NCBI GenBank assembly: GCA_002336105.1
Contig: DDEQ01000039.1
Span: 940-46,657, forward strand
Origin: Chthonomonas sp. UBA1950
GTDB lineage: Bacteria; Armatimonadota; Fimbriimonadia; Fimbriimonadales; Fimbriimonadaceae
Direction: 5' to 3'
Length of the DNA: 45,718 nucleotides
The position numbers were made by a program, and so were the translations under genes. Below are positions 1 to 8,058 of the stretch, one piece after another. Under the pieces are notes generated by a model. The model did no database searches and was not told where the DNA came from. It saw only the letters and a program-made list of their open reading frames with translations. Each line of letters starts with the position of its first letter. Within the stretch, counting starts at the first letter, position 1.

Positions 1-463
1 TTCCCATCCCACAGCTCCGAACACTGGCGAGCAGTTAAGCCTGAGGCAGCGGTGGAAGTAGACGGTCTTGATGCGGCTCAGCCACAGATGTACGCTGCTC
101 GATTGAATCCTAAACAAGCTTCACGCTTTTAGCGTAGGGTTTTGTTGTTTATCAAGGTCTTCAGACACGTGAAACCTGCTTGCTAGTGCAGAAACACCCG
201 TTCCCATCCCACAACTCCGAATACTGGCGAGCAGGTAAGCCTGAGGCAGCGGTGCAAGTAGACGGTTTTGATGCGGCTCAGCCACATATGTACGCTGCTC
301 GATAGAATTCTAAACAAGCTTCACGCTTTTAGCCTAGGGTTTTGTTGTTTATCAAGGTATTGAGACTCGTCTAAACTGCTTGCTAGTGCAGATACACCAG
401 TTCCCATCCCACAACTCCGAACACTGGCGAGCAGTTAAGCCTGAGGCAGCGGTGGGAGTAGTC
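1..463. repeat. 200-bp tandem repeat with a 5S rRNA-like core (two full periods plus a partial third)
   Basis: The block starting TTCCCATCCCACA occurs at 1, 201 and 401, an exact 200-bp period. The first two units are about 90% identical by eye. The third matches for about 60 bases and then diverges. The core of each unit (GTTCCCATCCC, then CCGAACAC, AGTTAAGCC and CAGCGGTGG) resembles the middle of bacterial 5S rRNA, with a few extra bases between CCGAACAC and AGTTAAGCC. Each spacer carries TAAACAA and TTGTTTA as inverted arms around an inner hairpin, ACGCT-TTT-AGCGT, which is intact in unit 1 and broken in unit 2. The array runs off the left edge, so the true copy number is unknown. Confidence 0.85.
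172..283 (+). rRNA. 5S rRNA-like sequence, second tandem copy (divergent or pseudogene)
   Basis: The stretch GAAACACCCGTTCCCATCCC at 191-210 fits the strongly conserved helix II/III region of 5S rRNA, and CAGCGGTG plus AGTA downstream fit the loop A/helix IV side. The spacing to AGGTAAGCC is longer than in normal 5S, and I could not find a convincing closing helix I for this copy. It may be a divergent 5S gene or a decayed duplicate. The limits are approximate. Confidence 0.3.
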
Positions 464-484
464 AGTGTTTATGCGCCCGGCAGG
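372..484 (+). rRNA. 5S rRNA-like sequence, third tandem copy with a different 3' half
   Basis: This copy has the same core as the copy 200 bp upstream, but after GGTGGGAGTA the sequence changes completely. CAAGGT at 353-358 and ACCTTG at 491-496 could close a stem around it, but that would enclose 144 nt, long for a 5S rRNA. Whether this is a functional rRNA cannot be decided by eye. Confidence 0.3.
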
Positions 485-806
485 ATATGAACCTTGCCAG
501 GTTGAAGCCTTGATAACAAATGCTTCTTGTCCTGCTCTCGCCTGGGCCTGTCCAGTGAGATCTGAGCATGCACAATGAGTTAGGCACTCCGTAAAGTCGT
601 TTGCTAAATAGCAAGTGGATTTACTTTTGGTTTCTGATCACTTTTCGGATTCGATGTGATCACCTAGCACCTAAGTTCGAGTTGATTTCGGCATTGAAGA
701 AACGATCCTGAACCGGCAAAAGGTGTAAATCTATCTCTCTAAGAGCAATTTGTCCTTTTTAATAAACAGTAAAGACTTTGAATCGTCCAGCCGGCTGTAA
801 GGCGCG
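464..806. other. Gene-free stretch before the DUF1553 operon
   Basis: No convincing ORF or tRNA is visible. There are two short dyads: TTGCT-aaat-AGCAA at 601-614, and TGATCAC (635-641) paired with GTGATCA (656-662). Either could belong to the promoter region of the operon starting at 807, but I see no clear -35/-10 pair. Confidence 0.5.
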
Positions 807-2303
807 ATGGATATGAGTGTTTCTAATGCGACACTCTACGAGAAGCCGAAATCGTTAAATTTGGGCTCCGAGAGTGCGATTGATAAGGTTGTTCACCAGA
901 AACTGCGGCAAAAAGGGATTTCACCTTCGGAGCCTTGTTCCGACTCGGTTTTTCTTCGGCGAGTCTATCTTGATGCAATTGGAACTCTTCCAACCGCCGA
1001 TGAAAGCAGAAGTTTCTTGCAGAGGCCGGACAGGAACCTGCTCATTCGGCAGCTACTCGACAGACCAGAGTTCGCAACCTACTGGGCGATGAAATGGGCA
1101 GAACTTCTACGGGTCAAGTCAGAGTTTCCAATCAACCTTTGGCCAATGGCGGCGCAGGAATACCATCGCTGGATTCGAACCCAACTTGATCGCAACACGC
1201 CAATTGATCAGTTTGCGCGCAGTCTACTGACCTCGGAAGGAAGTAACTTTCGAGTAGGGCCAGCGAATTTCTACCGCGCAGTGACAGCAAAGACACCCGA
1301 GGGGATATCGGAGGCTGTTACTCTGACCTGGATGGGCTTAAGACCCGGTAAGGTTTCACGGGAGTTGACACCCGTTTTTTCCTCTGTTGCATTCAAGCCG
1401 ACAGGAGAGTGGAAGGAAGAAATCGTCTTCTGGAACCCACTTGCGACTGCAAAACCGTCTGAAATCTCTTTGCCAGATGGTCAAAAAATGACAATTTCTG
1501 CGGAGGCTGATCCTCGAATTGCATTCGCTGCATGGCTCACATCACCCAAGAATCCTTGGTTCGCTAAGAACATATCCAACCGAATTTGGAGCTGGATCTT
1601 TGGAAGCGGTGTCATCAATCCGGCGGATGACCTCAATCCTCAGAATGCTTCTACCAATCCTGCATTAACTCAGATATTGACCCAAGAACTGGTTCGAGAG
1701 AGATTCGACACGAAGCAGATGATGCTGTCAATCTTCGAATCACAAACCTATCAGCAGTCCTCAATTCCAGCGTCGCCGCAGAAAGATGCCGCTCGATTCT
1801 TTGCGTACTACCAGATTCGACCGCTAGGAGCTGAAGTGCTGCTCGATGCAATCGATCAAATCTCAGGAACCCAAGATGGGTACTCAAGCGCGGCGCCAGA
1901 ACCGTACACCTTCATTCCAGAAGAGCATCGAAGTATTGAACTTGCTGACGGGAGCATAACCAGCTCGTTTCTTGAGATGTTTGGACGACCTACGAGAGAT
2001 GCAGGATACGAATCTGAACGAAATCAGCAGGTCTCTGTGATGCAACGTTTACACCTGCTGAACTCGACTCATATCCAAAGGAAGTTGAATCTAGGACCAG
2101 CCCTGAAAGATCTGTACCGAACAGCAATCAATCCCGAGCAGTTCGCCCAGAGAGTTTATCTAACTGTTTTGTCTCGTTATCCCTCGGCGGATGAAGTTCA
2201 GAAGATTAAGAGCTATGTCTCGAAGCAAAAGGTGAGACAAACCGCATTTCAGGATGTTGTCTGGGCATTGGTCAACAGTTCGGAGTTCTTATACCGCCAC
2301 TAG
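807..2303 (+). CDS. DUF1549/DUF1553 domain protein
   Basis: This 498-residue protein has a DUF1549 (PSCyt2) region at about residues 20-160 (FLRRVYLDAIGTLPTADE, then a WAMKWAELL-type helix) and a DUF1553 (PSD1) region from about 245 to the end (SNRIWSWIFGSGVINPADDL, then YYQIRPLGAEVLLDAI). Family members are found mostly in Planctomycetota, Verrucomicrobiota and relatives, usually beside a DUF1501 gene, as here. Their biochemical role is not established. The protein is shorter than typical members: it lacks the N-terminal haem-binding cytochrome segment and shows no signal peptide. An in-frame TAA at 798-800 rules out an upstream extension. ATG at 813 is an alternative start. The next gene follows after 10 bp. 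Confidence 0.88.
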   Translation: MDMSVSNATLYEKPKSLNLGSESAIDKVVHQKLRQKGISPSEPCSDSVFLRRVYLDAIGTLPTADESRSFLQRPDRNLLIRQLLDRPEFATYWAMKWAELLRVKSEFPINLWPMAAQEYHRWIRTQLDRNTPIDQFARSLLTSEGSNFRVGPANFYRAVTAKTPEGISEAVTLTWMGLRPGKVSRELTPVFSSVAFKPTGEWKEEIVFWNPLATAKPSEISLPDGQKMTISAEADPRIAFAAWLTSPKNPWFAKNISNRIWSWIFGSGVINPADDLNPQNASTNPALTQILTQELVRERFDTKQMMLSIFESQTYQQSSIPASPQKDAARFFAYYQIRPLGAEVLLDAIDQISGTQDGYSSAAPEPYTFIPEEHRSIELADGSITSSFLEMFGRPTRDAGYESERNQQVSVMQRLHLLNSTHIQRKLNLGPALKDLYRTAINPEQFAQRVYLTVLSRYPSADEVQKIKSYVSKQKVRQTAFQDVVWALVNSSEFLYRH

Positions 2304-2313
2304 AGCATTTGTC

Positions 2314-3669
2314 ATGGAAAACGAAAACACCACCGAAGTCATAGTTCAACTCAGTCGCCGAGAGTTTATTCGGTGCGGAGTATACGGAACAGCAGGATTG
2401 CTCTTATTCAATGGATTGCCACGTATCGCCATGGCGGCACCGGAGATGCCGTTGCTGCCGAATGGTGGTAAAGCTAAATCTGTCATTCAGCTCTGGATGT
2501 GGGGCGGACCACCTCACACAGATACGTTTGATCCGAAACCTGATGCTGGATCAGATTATTCGGGACCGCTCAATCATCCGATGAGAACGAATGTTGACGG
2601 TCTGATGATTAGTGAACTCATGCCTAACTTGTCGAAACAGGCAGATAAGTTCTCAGTCATTCGGAGCATGACTCACGGCAATTTCGGTCACGAAACTGCG
2701 GCTTACATGGTTCAAACCGGGCACCATCCGGGAGACGGGACTGTACACCCGGGCATGGGGGCCGTCGTTTCTTATCTCAAAGGGCAGGGTTATAAAGGGT
2801 TAATTCCTCCCTACATAGTGCTCTCGCAATTGCTCGGAAGATTTTCCGAAAGCGGATTCTTGGGTAGTAAAGCAAAGCCTTTTGCGACCGGTGGCGATCC
2901 AAATGCGGCACGTTTTCTTGTTGAAGGTGTTGTTGCCGAAGGAGTCAGCGATGAGCGACAAATGGCGCGTCGTCAGTTAATGCATGACTTAGATTCGTTA
3001 CGCTCTGTGCTTCACGATGATCCGCAGTTGAAGGCCATGGCAGACGCAGAGTCACAGGCATATGAGCTGATTCTGGGGGATGCGGGCAAGGTGTTTGACC
3101 TGTCGCAGGAGAAATCCGAAGTCCGAGACCGATACGGACGGAACACGTTCGGTCAGTCTTGCTTGTTGGCCCGACGGTTAGTCGAGCGAGGGGTGCCGTT
3201 TGTGAGCATTAATAATGGCGGTTGGGACACTCATAAAGAGAATTTCCCGGCGATGAAGCGGAAAATCCCTGAACTAGACATGGGATTTGCTGCCCTGCTA
3301 CAGGATCTTGCCGCTTCTGGCTTGTTGGATCAAACGGTCATTGTTTGGGGCGGCGAATTTGGGCGTACACCGAAAGTAGATTGGAACTCTCCTTGGAACG
3401 GGGGGCGAGGACACTGGGGGTCGTGTTTCAGTAGCGTAGTAGCAGGCGGCGGATTCAAAGGTGGCCAGGTTGTTGGTGCATCCGATGCGAAAGGTGAACA
3501 AGTCGCTCATCGCCCCGTTTATCCAAATGACCTCCTTGCCAGTGTCTATACACTTCTCGGAATTGATCCTAATGGAACTCTTCCTGATGGAAATGGCGGT
3601 CAGATTCCCATCGTTCCAGGACAATGGGACCCTAAAACTACCGGTGGCTTGTTGAAGGAGATCATGTGA
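2314..3669 (+). CDS. DUF1501 domain protein with Tat signal
   Basis: The protein has 451 residues. The N-terminus carries a twin-arginine signal (SRREFIRCGVYGTAGLLLF), so export of a folded protein is expected. The DUF1501 body (sulfatase/alkaline-phosphatase-like fold) follows with WGGPPHTDTFDPKPDAG, MTHGNFGHETAAYMVQTGHH, NNGGWDTHKENF and WGGEFGRTP, which supply the metal-site-like His and Asp residues typical of the family. I chose ATG 2314, not the upstream in-frame ATG 2254, because 2254 lies inside the preceding gene and would bury the Tat signal. It is the middle gene of a three-gene operon: 10 bp after the DUF1553 gene, with its TGA sharing one base with the next ATG. The substrate is unknown. 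Confidence 0.92.
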   Translation: MENENTTEVIVQLSRREFIRCGVYGTAGLLLFNGLPRIAMAAPEMPLLPNGGKAKSVIQLWMWGGPPHTDTFDPKPDAGSDYSGPLNHPMRTNVDGLMISELMPNLSKQADKFSVIRSMTHGNFGHETAAYMVQTGHHPGDGTVHPGMGAVVSYLKGQGYKGLIPPYIVLSQLLGRFSESGFLGSKAKPFATGGDPNAARFLVEGVVAEGVSDERQMARRQLMHDLDSLRSVLHDDPQLKAMADAESQAYELILGDAGKVFDLSQEKSEVRDRYGRNTFGQSCLLARRLVERGVPFVSINNGGWDTHKENFPAMKRKIPELDMGFAALLQDLAASGLLDQTVIVWGGEFGRTPKVDWNSPWNGGRGHWGSCFSSVVAGGGFKGGQVVGASDAKGEQVAHRPVYPNDLLASVYTLLGIDPNGTLPDGNGGQIPIVPGQWDPKTTGGLLKEIM

Positions 3670-5486
3670 TGAAAGCCCTGTTGGGTTTGACTTTCCTTGT
3701 TTCCACCGCATATGCCGCAGGACCGCATATCGGGTACGCCTATCCGGCTGGGGGGCAGGCAGGACAAACAGTCGAAGTGGTAGTCGGCGGTCAGTATATT
3801 CACCGGACCGATGGAGTCCTGTTTAGTGGCAAAGGAGTGAGCGCTGAAGTTGAAAGAACCTATCGCCCGATGAATGGGAAGGAACGCACCGAGATCACTC
3901 AAAAGCTGAAAGAAGCCAGGCAACGCATTTCGCTAAAAGGGCTCTCTGCCTCTGAAATCAACCAAGCTTTAGCCAAGGAAGCCGGATTGACGGAAATGCA
4001 GATAGAAGATCTGATGAAGCAACGCCGAGATCGCCAGAACCCAAAGCGCCAGCAAAATGTTCAGATTGCTGAAACGGCGACGATCAAGGTTGCAATCGAC
4101 AAACATGCAGACCCCGGATGGCACGAACTACGATTGGTGATGCCAAATGGAATATCAAATCCAGTTCGGTTTTTTGTTGGCGAATATCGTGAAGCATCAG
4201 AAACGATTTCCGTACTTGATGATAGTGTCAAACCCGTTGATCTCGGGTCAAATTTGCCAGCCGTAGCTAACGGGCAGGTTCTTCCAGGCGCAGTCGATTA
4301 CGTGACTTTTAGCGCCAAAAAAGGTGATTCACTTACATTGGCGCTCGATGCCCGGGCTGTAACTCCGTACATGGCAGATGCCGTACCTGGATGGTTTCAA
4401 GCGGTCATGCAAGTGACCGACGAGGCGGGGAGGGAAGTTGCCTATGCCGATCACTGCTTCTATAACCAAGACCCGGCTTGTCACCTGATTGTTCCAAAAG
4501 ACGGGAAATATACGGTTCGTATTCACGATGCTCTGTACCGAGGGCGAGAAGATTTCGTTTACCGGTTAACAATCGGTAACGTGCCGTATTTGACTGGGGT
4601 TTCCTCACTTATTAATGGCCATTCACAACAGTTGGTCGGTTGGAACCTCAACTCCTCGACCCTGCCGAAATTCGGAATTCCAGTCGCCCCGTTTGTTCCT
4701 GATCTTCCGCTACTGAAGGGGACAAGAATTGATAGAGATTGCCTAGTCTCGGGGTTGTTGTCTAAGCCAAAGCAGATCGACTCCTATCAGATCATCGCGA
4801 AGCCCGGACAAAGTTTAGTCGCTGAGATCACTGCTCGACGAGCGGGATCACCTGTCGATTCGTCTCTGTTGCTACTGGATTCTAAGGGCGTCGTCATCGC
4901 TTCAAACGACGATTCAAAAGACCCGGCTGCTGGGTTGACTGTTCACCAAGCCGACTCATATCTATCTCTGAAGTTGCCGCAGTCGAGCGTTCCGCCCTAT
5001 AAGCTTATGGTTCGAGATACTCAAGGCGGGTACGGGCCGACCTACTCCTATGTTCTGAGGGTCAGCAAACCACGGCCAGATTTTGTGCTCAGAATTCTGC
5101 CTTCTGCCCTCACCGTGACGCCTAACGGGGCGGCAAAGGTGAATGTGCAGGTGATTCCTCGAGACGGTTTTTCAGGCAGTGTCAAGCTTAAGCTGGTGGA
5201 TGCTCCGAAGTGGATTACGTTCACTCAGACTGGGCCGGATAGTGGGAAAATCACCGTTGGTCAGGGGCATCGAGGTGAATTGCTTTCATTACGCTTACAG
5301 GGTTCAGCGATGATTGATGGGAAAGAAACCGTTCGACCCGGCATTCCTGCTGAAGAGATGATGCAAGCTTTTGCTTGGAAACACCTCGTGACTGTTAGTG
5401 AATGGATTGTGAAAGTAGCTGGCCCGACAAAGGGGCTAAACTCTTCATCTACCCCTTTTGCGACTGAAATCCACACAAATAGATAA
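3669..5486 (+). CDS. Secreted protein with pre-peptidase C-terminal (PPC)-like domains
   Basis: The protein has 605 residues and a Sec signal peptide (MKALLGLTFLVSTAYAAG). The mature N-terminus (IGYAYPAGGQAGQTVEVVVGG) is an Ig-like/TIG-type strand region. A charged helical insert (about 60-125) is followed by beta-rich segments resembling PPC domains (VDYVTFSAKKGDSLTLALDA; IDSYQIIAKPGQSLVAEITA, then SLLLLDSKGVVIASNDDS). Such proteins commonly accompany DUF1501/DUF1553 pairs and are presumed to act at the cell surface in substrate binding or assembly. ATG 3669 overlaps the DUF1501 stop (TGATG). GTG 3666 is a possible alternative start. No catalytic motif was seen. Confidence 0.82.
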   Translation: MKALLGLTFLVSTAYAAGPHIGYAYPAGGQAGQTVEVVVGGQYIHRTDGVLFSGKGVSAEVERTYRPMNGKERTEITQKLKEARQRISLKGLSASEINQALAKEAGLTEMQIEDLMKQRRDRQNPKRQQNVQIAETATIKVAIDKHADPGWHELRLVMPNGISNPVRFFVGEYREASETISVLDDSVKPVDLGSNLPAVANGQVLPGAVDYVTFSAKKGDSLTLALDARAVTPYMADAVPGWFQAVMQVTDEAGREVAYADHCFYNQDPACHLIVPKDGKYTVRIHDALYRGREDFVYRLTIGNVPYLTGVSSLINGHSQQLVGWNLNSSTLPKFGIPVAPFVPDLPLLKGTRIDRDCLVSGLLSKPKQIDSYQIIAKPGQSLVAEITARRAGSPVDSSLLLLDSKGVVIASNDDSKDPAAGLTVHQADSYLSLKLPQSSVPPYKLMVRDTQGGYGPTYSYVLRVSKPRPDFVLRILPSALTVTPNGAAKVNVQVIPRDGFSGSVKLKLVDAPKWITFTQTGPDSGKITVGQGHRGELLSLRLQGSAMIDGKETVRPGIPAEEMMQAFAWKHLVTVSEWIVKVAGPTKGLNSSSTPFATEIHTNR

Positions 5487-5589
5487 GTCCCTTGTCTCCT
5501 CTGGAAAAGTTGACAAACCATCTATTGGGCGCTTAACAATAGAATTAGCTTGCCATTTTGGTAGATAGAGTGGCAGAATGCTACGCTAA

Positions 5590-6900
5590 ATGAACCTTTC
5601 GAGAATCTGGGCAACATTGTCCCTAGGGGCACTGAGTGTCGGCGCATTTGCTGCTGACGCAACAGCTACGGCCATCGACAAAGCGGATACCCTATGGTTG
5701 ATCGTAGCATCAGCTCTAGTTTTGCTGATGACCCCGGGGCTTGCATTGTTTTATGGCGGCATGGTCCGTCGAAAGAACGTGCTCAGCACGATGATGCACA
5801 GCTTCATCATGATGGGTGTTGTCAGTATCATCTGGCTGTTCCTAGGCTATACGCTTGCCTTTGGTAAGACCGCGAACGGTTTTATCGGGGGATTTGACTT
5901 CCTGTTCGGTAGTGGAATCTCGATGAAAGACGCCTACCCTTATGCGCCGCATACAGTGCCTGCGGGGGCGTTCATGCTGTTTCAGATGATGTTTGCCATC
6001 ATCACCCCGGCACTCATTTCAGGCGCGATTGCCGAGCGAATGAAGTTCAGCGGATATTTACTCTTTACGACCTTATGGATTCTGCTGGTTTATGTTCCAG
6101 TGGCGTGTTGGGTTTGGAACCCCGATGGGTGGCTTTGTAAGAAAGGTGCGCTCGATTTTGCGGGGGGAACCGTAGTTCACTTGGCGAGCGGCGTTTCTGC
6201 CCTTGTTGCTTGTATTTTCCTTGGAAAACGAAAGGCTCTCAATCACGAGCCGATTTTGCCCAATAACCTTACTACGACTTTGCTGGGCGCTGGCCTCCTT
6301 TGGGTCGGTTGGTTTGGGTTCAACGCCGGCTCTGCCCTTGCCGTGGGTGATCTGGCTTTAGTTGCGTTTTCGACGACTCACTTCGCTGCCGCCGCCGGAA
6401 TGATATCCTGGCTAATTTTTGAGAAAGTACGTTACGGAAAGCCGACGGCTCTTGGTGCGGCTTCTGGTCTGGTCGCTGGTCTGGTCGGAATCACGCCTGG
6501 CGCGGGGTTTGTCGGTCTGCCTGAATCCGTCCTGATCGGCTTTTTGGCTGGTGCCGTTTGTTTTGGCGCGGTGTCGTTGAAGTCGAAATTTGGGTACGAC
6601 GACTCGCTTGATGTCGTCGGTGTTCACGGCGTTGGTGGACTATTAGGTGCGATTCTGACTGGAGTCTTCGCGAGTTCGGCAGTCAATCCGGTCGTCGGCG
6701 ATGTGATGAAGGAGGGAGGACGTAGCGGTCTGATCCTGACTCAGGTAATGGCGGTTGTTGTTGTGGGAATCTATGCAGCTGTCATCTCAACAATCATTCT
6801 CTTTCTTGTGAAATTCACGACCGGCATCAGGGTCTCGAAAGAAGAAGAAGTCGAAGGTTTAGACCTTGCTCTTCATGGTGAATCGGGTTACAACTTCTAG
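5590..6900 (+). CDS. amtB: Ammonium transporter AmtB
   Basis: The protein has 436 residues. An N-terminal signal peptide (MNLSRIWATLSLGALSVGAFA) precedes about eleven membrane helices, as in E. coli AmtB. Family hallmarks are LALFYGGMVRRKNVLSTMMH, AGGTVVHLASGVSALVA (first pore His) and GVHGVGGLLGAILTGVFAS (second pore His), so the twin-histidine conduction path is complete. It moves ammonium or ammonia across the inner membrane. The PII gene starts 8 bp after the stop, the classic amtB-glnK pair, so transport is probably blocked by PII when nitrogen is ample. The start region has no strong ribosome binding site. Confidence 0.97.
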   Translation: MNLSRIWATLSLGALSVGAFAADATATAIDKADTLWLIVASALVLLMTPGLALFYGGMVRRKNVLSTMMHSFIMMGVVSIIWLFLGYTLAFGKTANGFIGGFDFLFGSGISMKDAYPYAPHTVPAGAFMLFQMMFAIITPALISGAIAERMKFSGYLLFTTLWILLVYVPVACWVWNPDGWLCKKGALDFAGGTVVHLASGVSALVACIFLGKRKALNHEPILPNNLTTTLLGAGLLWVGWFGFNAGSALAVGDLALVAFSTTHFAAAAGMISWLIFEKVRYGKPTALGAASGLVAGLVGITPGAGFVGLPESVLIGFLAGAVCFGAVSLKSKFGYDDSLDVVGVHGVGGLLGAILTGVFASSAVNPVVGDVMKEGGRSGLILTQVMAVVVVGIYAAVISTIILFLVKFTTGIRVSKEEEVEGLDLALHGESGYNF

Positions 6901-6908
6901 GAGCTGTC

Positions 6909-7250
6909 ATGTATAAAATCGAAGCAGTTATTCGTTCCAACAAACTCGAAGATGTTCAAGAAGCTCTTGAAGCGATTCATGTGTCCGGTTTGACCGTCAT
7001 CGAAGTCAAAGGCATGGGCCGTCAGAAGGGAGTGACACACACCTACAGGGGCAGTCAATACACTTTGTCGCTAACTCCGAAGGTGATGCTATCTCTGGTT
7101 GTTTCGGATGATGAGCTTGAAGAGGTCATCACGACGATACAGCAAACGGCTTCGACCGAGGAAGTCGGAGATGGGAAGATTTTCTACTGGAAAATCGAGA
7201 ACGCTGTTCGCATCCGGACCGGCGAACGCGGCGACAGCGCGTTGCAATAA
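6909..7250 (+). CDS. glnK: Nitrogen regulatory protein PII (GlnK)
   Basis: The protein has 113 residues, the usual PII length. The T-loop (GRQKGVTHTYRGSQYTLSL) keeps the uridylylation tyrosine at position 51. The C-terminal signatures GDGKIFYWKIENAVRIRTGE form the nucleotide-binding B and C loops. GlnK trimers sense ATP/ADP and 2-oxoglutarate and plug AmtB. The ribosome binding site AGGAG (6899-6903) overlaps the amtB stop codon, so translation of the two is probably coupled. E44 and other classic T-loop residues differ from E. coli, but the loop length is conserved. No uridylyltransferase gene is present in this window. Confidence 0.97.
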   Translation: MYKIEAVIRSNKLEDVQEALEAIHVSGLTVIEVKGMGRQKGVTHTYRGSQYTLSLTPKVMLSLVVSDDELEEVITTIQQTASTEEVGDGKIFYWKIENAVRIRTGERGDSALQ

Positions 7251-7258
7251 GTAAGGGC

Positions 7259-7287
7259 TCAGGAAACGAAATCGACTCGTTTCCTGA
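7259..7287. terminator. Hairpin terminator between glnK and the convergent gene
   Basis: TCAGGAAACGA (7259-7269) and TCGTTTCCTGA (7277-7287) form a perfect 11-bp stem with a 7-nt loop. There is no real U tract on either side. It lies between two converging genes and may act in both directions. Confidence 0.75.
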
Positions 7288-7298
7288 ACGCGTTTGAC

Positions 7299-8003
7299 CT
7301 ACTTAAAGATCTGACCGATGATCTGTGGGTCGAATGAGAATCCGACGGCTAACCGTTGGGATGCGCCGCTTCCACCAACTATGCTAGACAGCATTCCTAC
7401 GTCGAAGTGTACGTATTGATTGAGTGCAACTCCCAAACCGACATACATACTGGAATCATTTGACACATCATCGGCACCTGTTTTGATACTTCCAGTTGTG
7501 AAACCGAGTGCGATTGTTAGTCTTGGGTTGTCCATGAGCCAGTCGTAAGCCGATGGATGGTCGTCGGTCCTAATCTCCGACCAGTAATCCTTTAGGATCT
7601 TACGGGTATAAGGGAAGTCAAGCGTGTTTTGAGAGTCTTGCTGCTTAAACTTGACTTGACGTCTTCCCGACGTGATATGGGCTAAGAACGCTGGTTGAAG
7701 GGAGTGGGCGGTACCAAGAACTGATGCATAGATTCCAGCATAATCGCTCCAGTCACTGGTTCGTTCGTTTTTCTTGTTTTTAAGCTTTGTAAATTCATCC
7801 GCAGGGACAACGATAGGATGATCCTTGTTGATCGCGTTTGAAGTAGCTGGTGCAGATTGTGGCTGGTTGCGAAAACTAAAACCTTTAGCTAACAACTCTG
7901 ATCCTGAAATGATGACTACATCCGATCCGGCAGCATGAGCAGATTTGATTCCTAACAACGAGAGAGTAACGACTAATGTTGCAATGAAACTACTTTTAAG
8001 CAC
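7299..8003 (-). CDS. Exported hypothetical protein, possible outer-membrane type
   Basis: The protein has 234 residues and a clear signal peptide (MLKSSFIATLVVTLSLLGIKSAHAAG). I do not recognise the family. The C-terminal third (LTIALGFTTGSIKTGADD, then MYVGLGVALNQYVHFDVGML, ending LAVGFSFDPQIIGQIFK) has alternating hydrophobic strands like a small beta-barrel or outer-membrane lipid-facing sheet. The upstream 8004-8045 region is very AT-rich and probably contains its promoter. It stands alone, convergent with glnK, and a shared hairpin ends it. Confidence 0.75.
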   Translation of the reverse strand: MLKSSFIATLVVTLSLLGIKSAHAAGSDVVIISGSELLAKGFSFRNQPQSAPATSNAINKDHPIVVPADEFTKLKNKKNERTSDWSDYAGIYASVLGTAHSLQPAFLAHITSGRRQVKFKQQDSQNTLDFPYTRKILKDYWSEIRTDDHPSAYDWLMDNPRLTIALGFTTGSIKTGADDVSNDSSMYVGLGVALNQYVHFDVGMLSSIVGGSGASQRLAVGFSFDPQIIGQIFK

Positions 8004-8058
8004 GAGTCAATAATACAATATAAAAACAAATAAAATTATATTTTTTTATGGCTCTTAA

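Noticed and set aside
3298..3923. Open frames opposite the DUF1501 and PPC genes
   Set aside because: They are shadows of well-supported genes, without domains or initiation signals.
5510..5584. Possible promoters of amtB: TTGACA at 5510-5515 with a weak -10, and a sigma-54-like TGGCAGAATGCTACGC near 5571
   Set aside because: The sigma-70 -10 matches poorly, and the sigma-54 GG-GC spacing is one base off and overlaps the start region.
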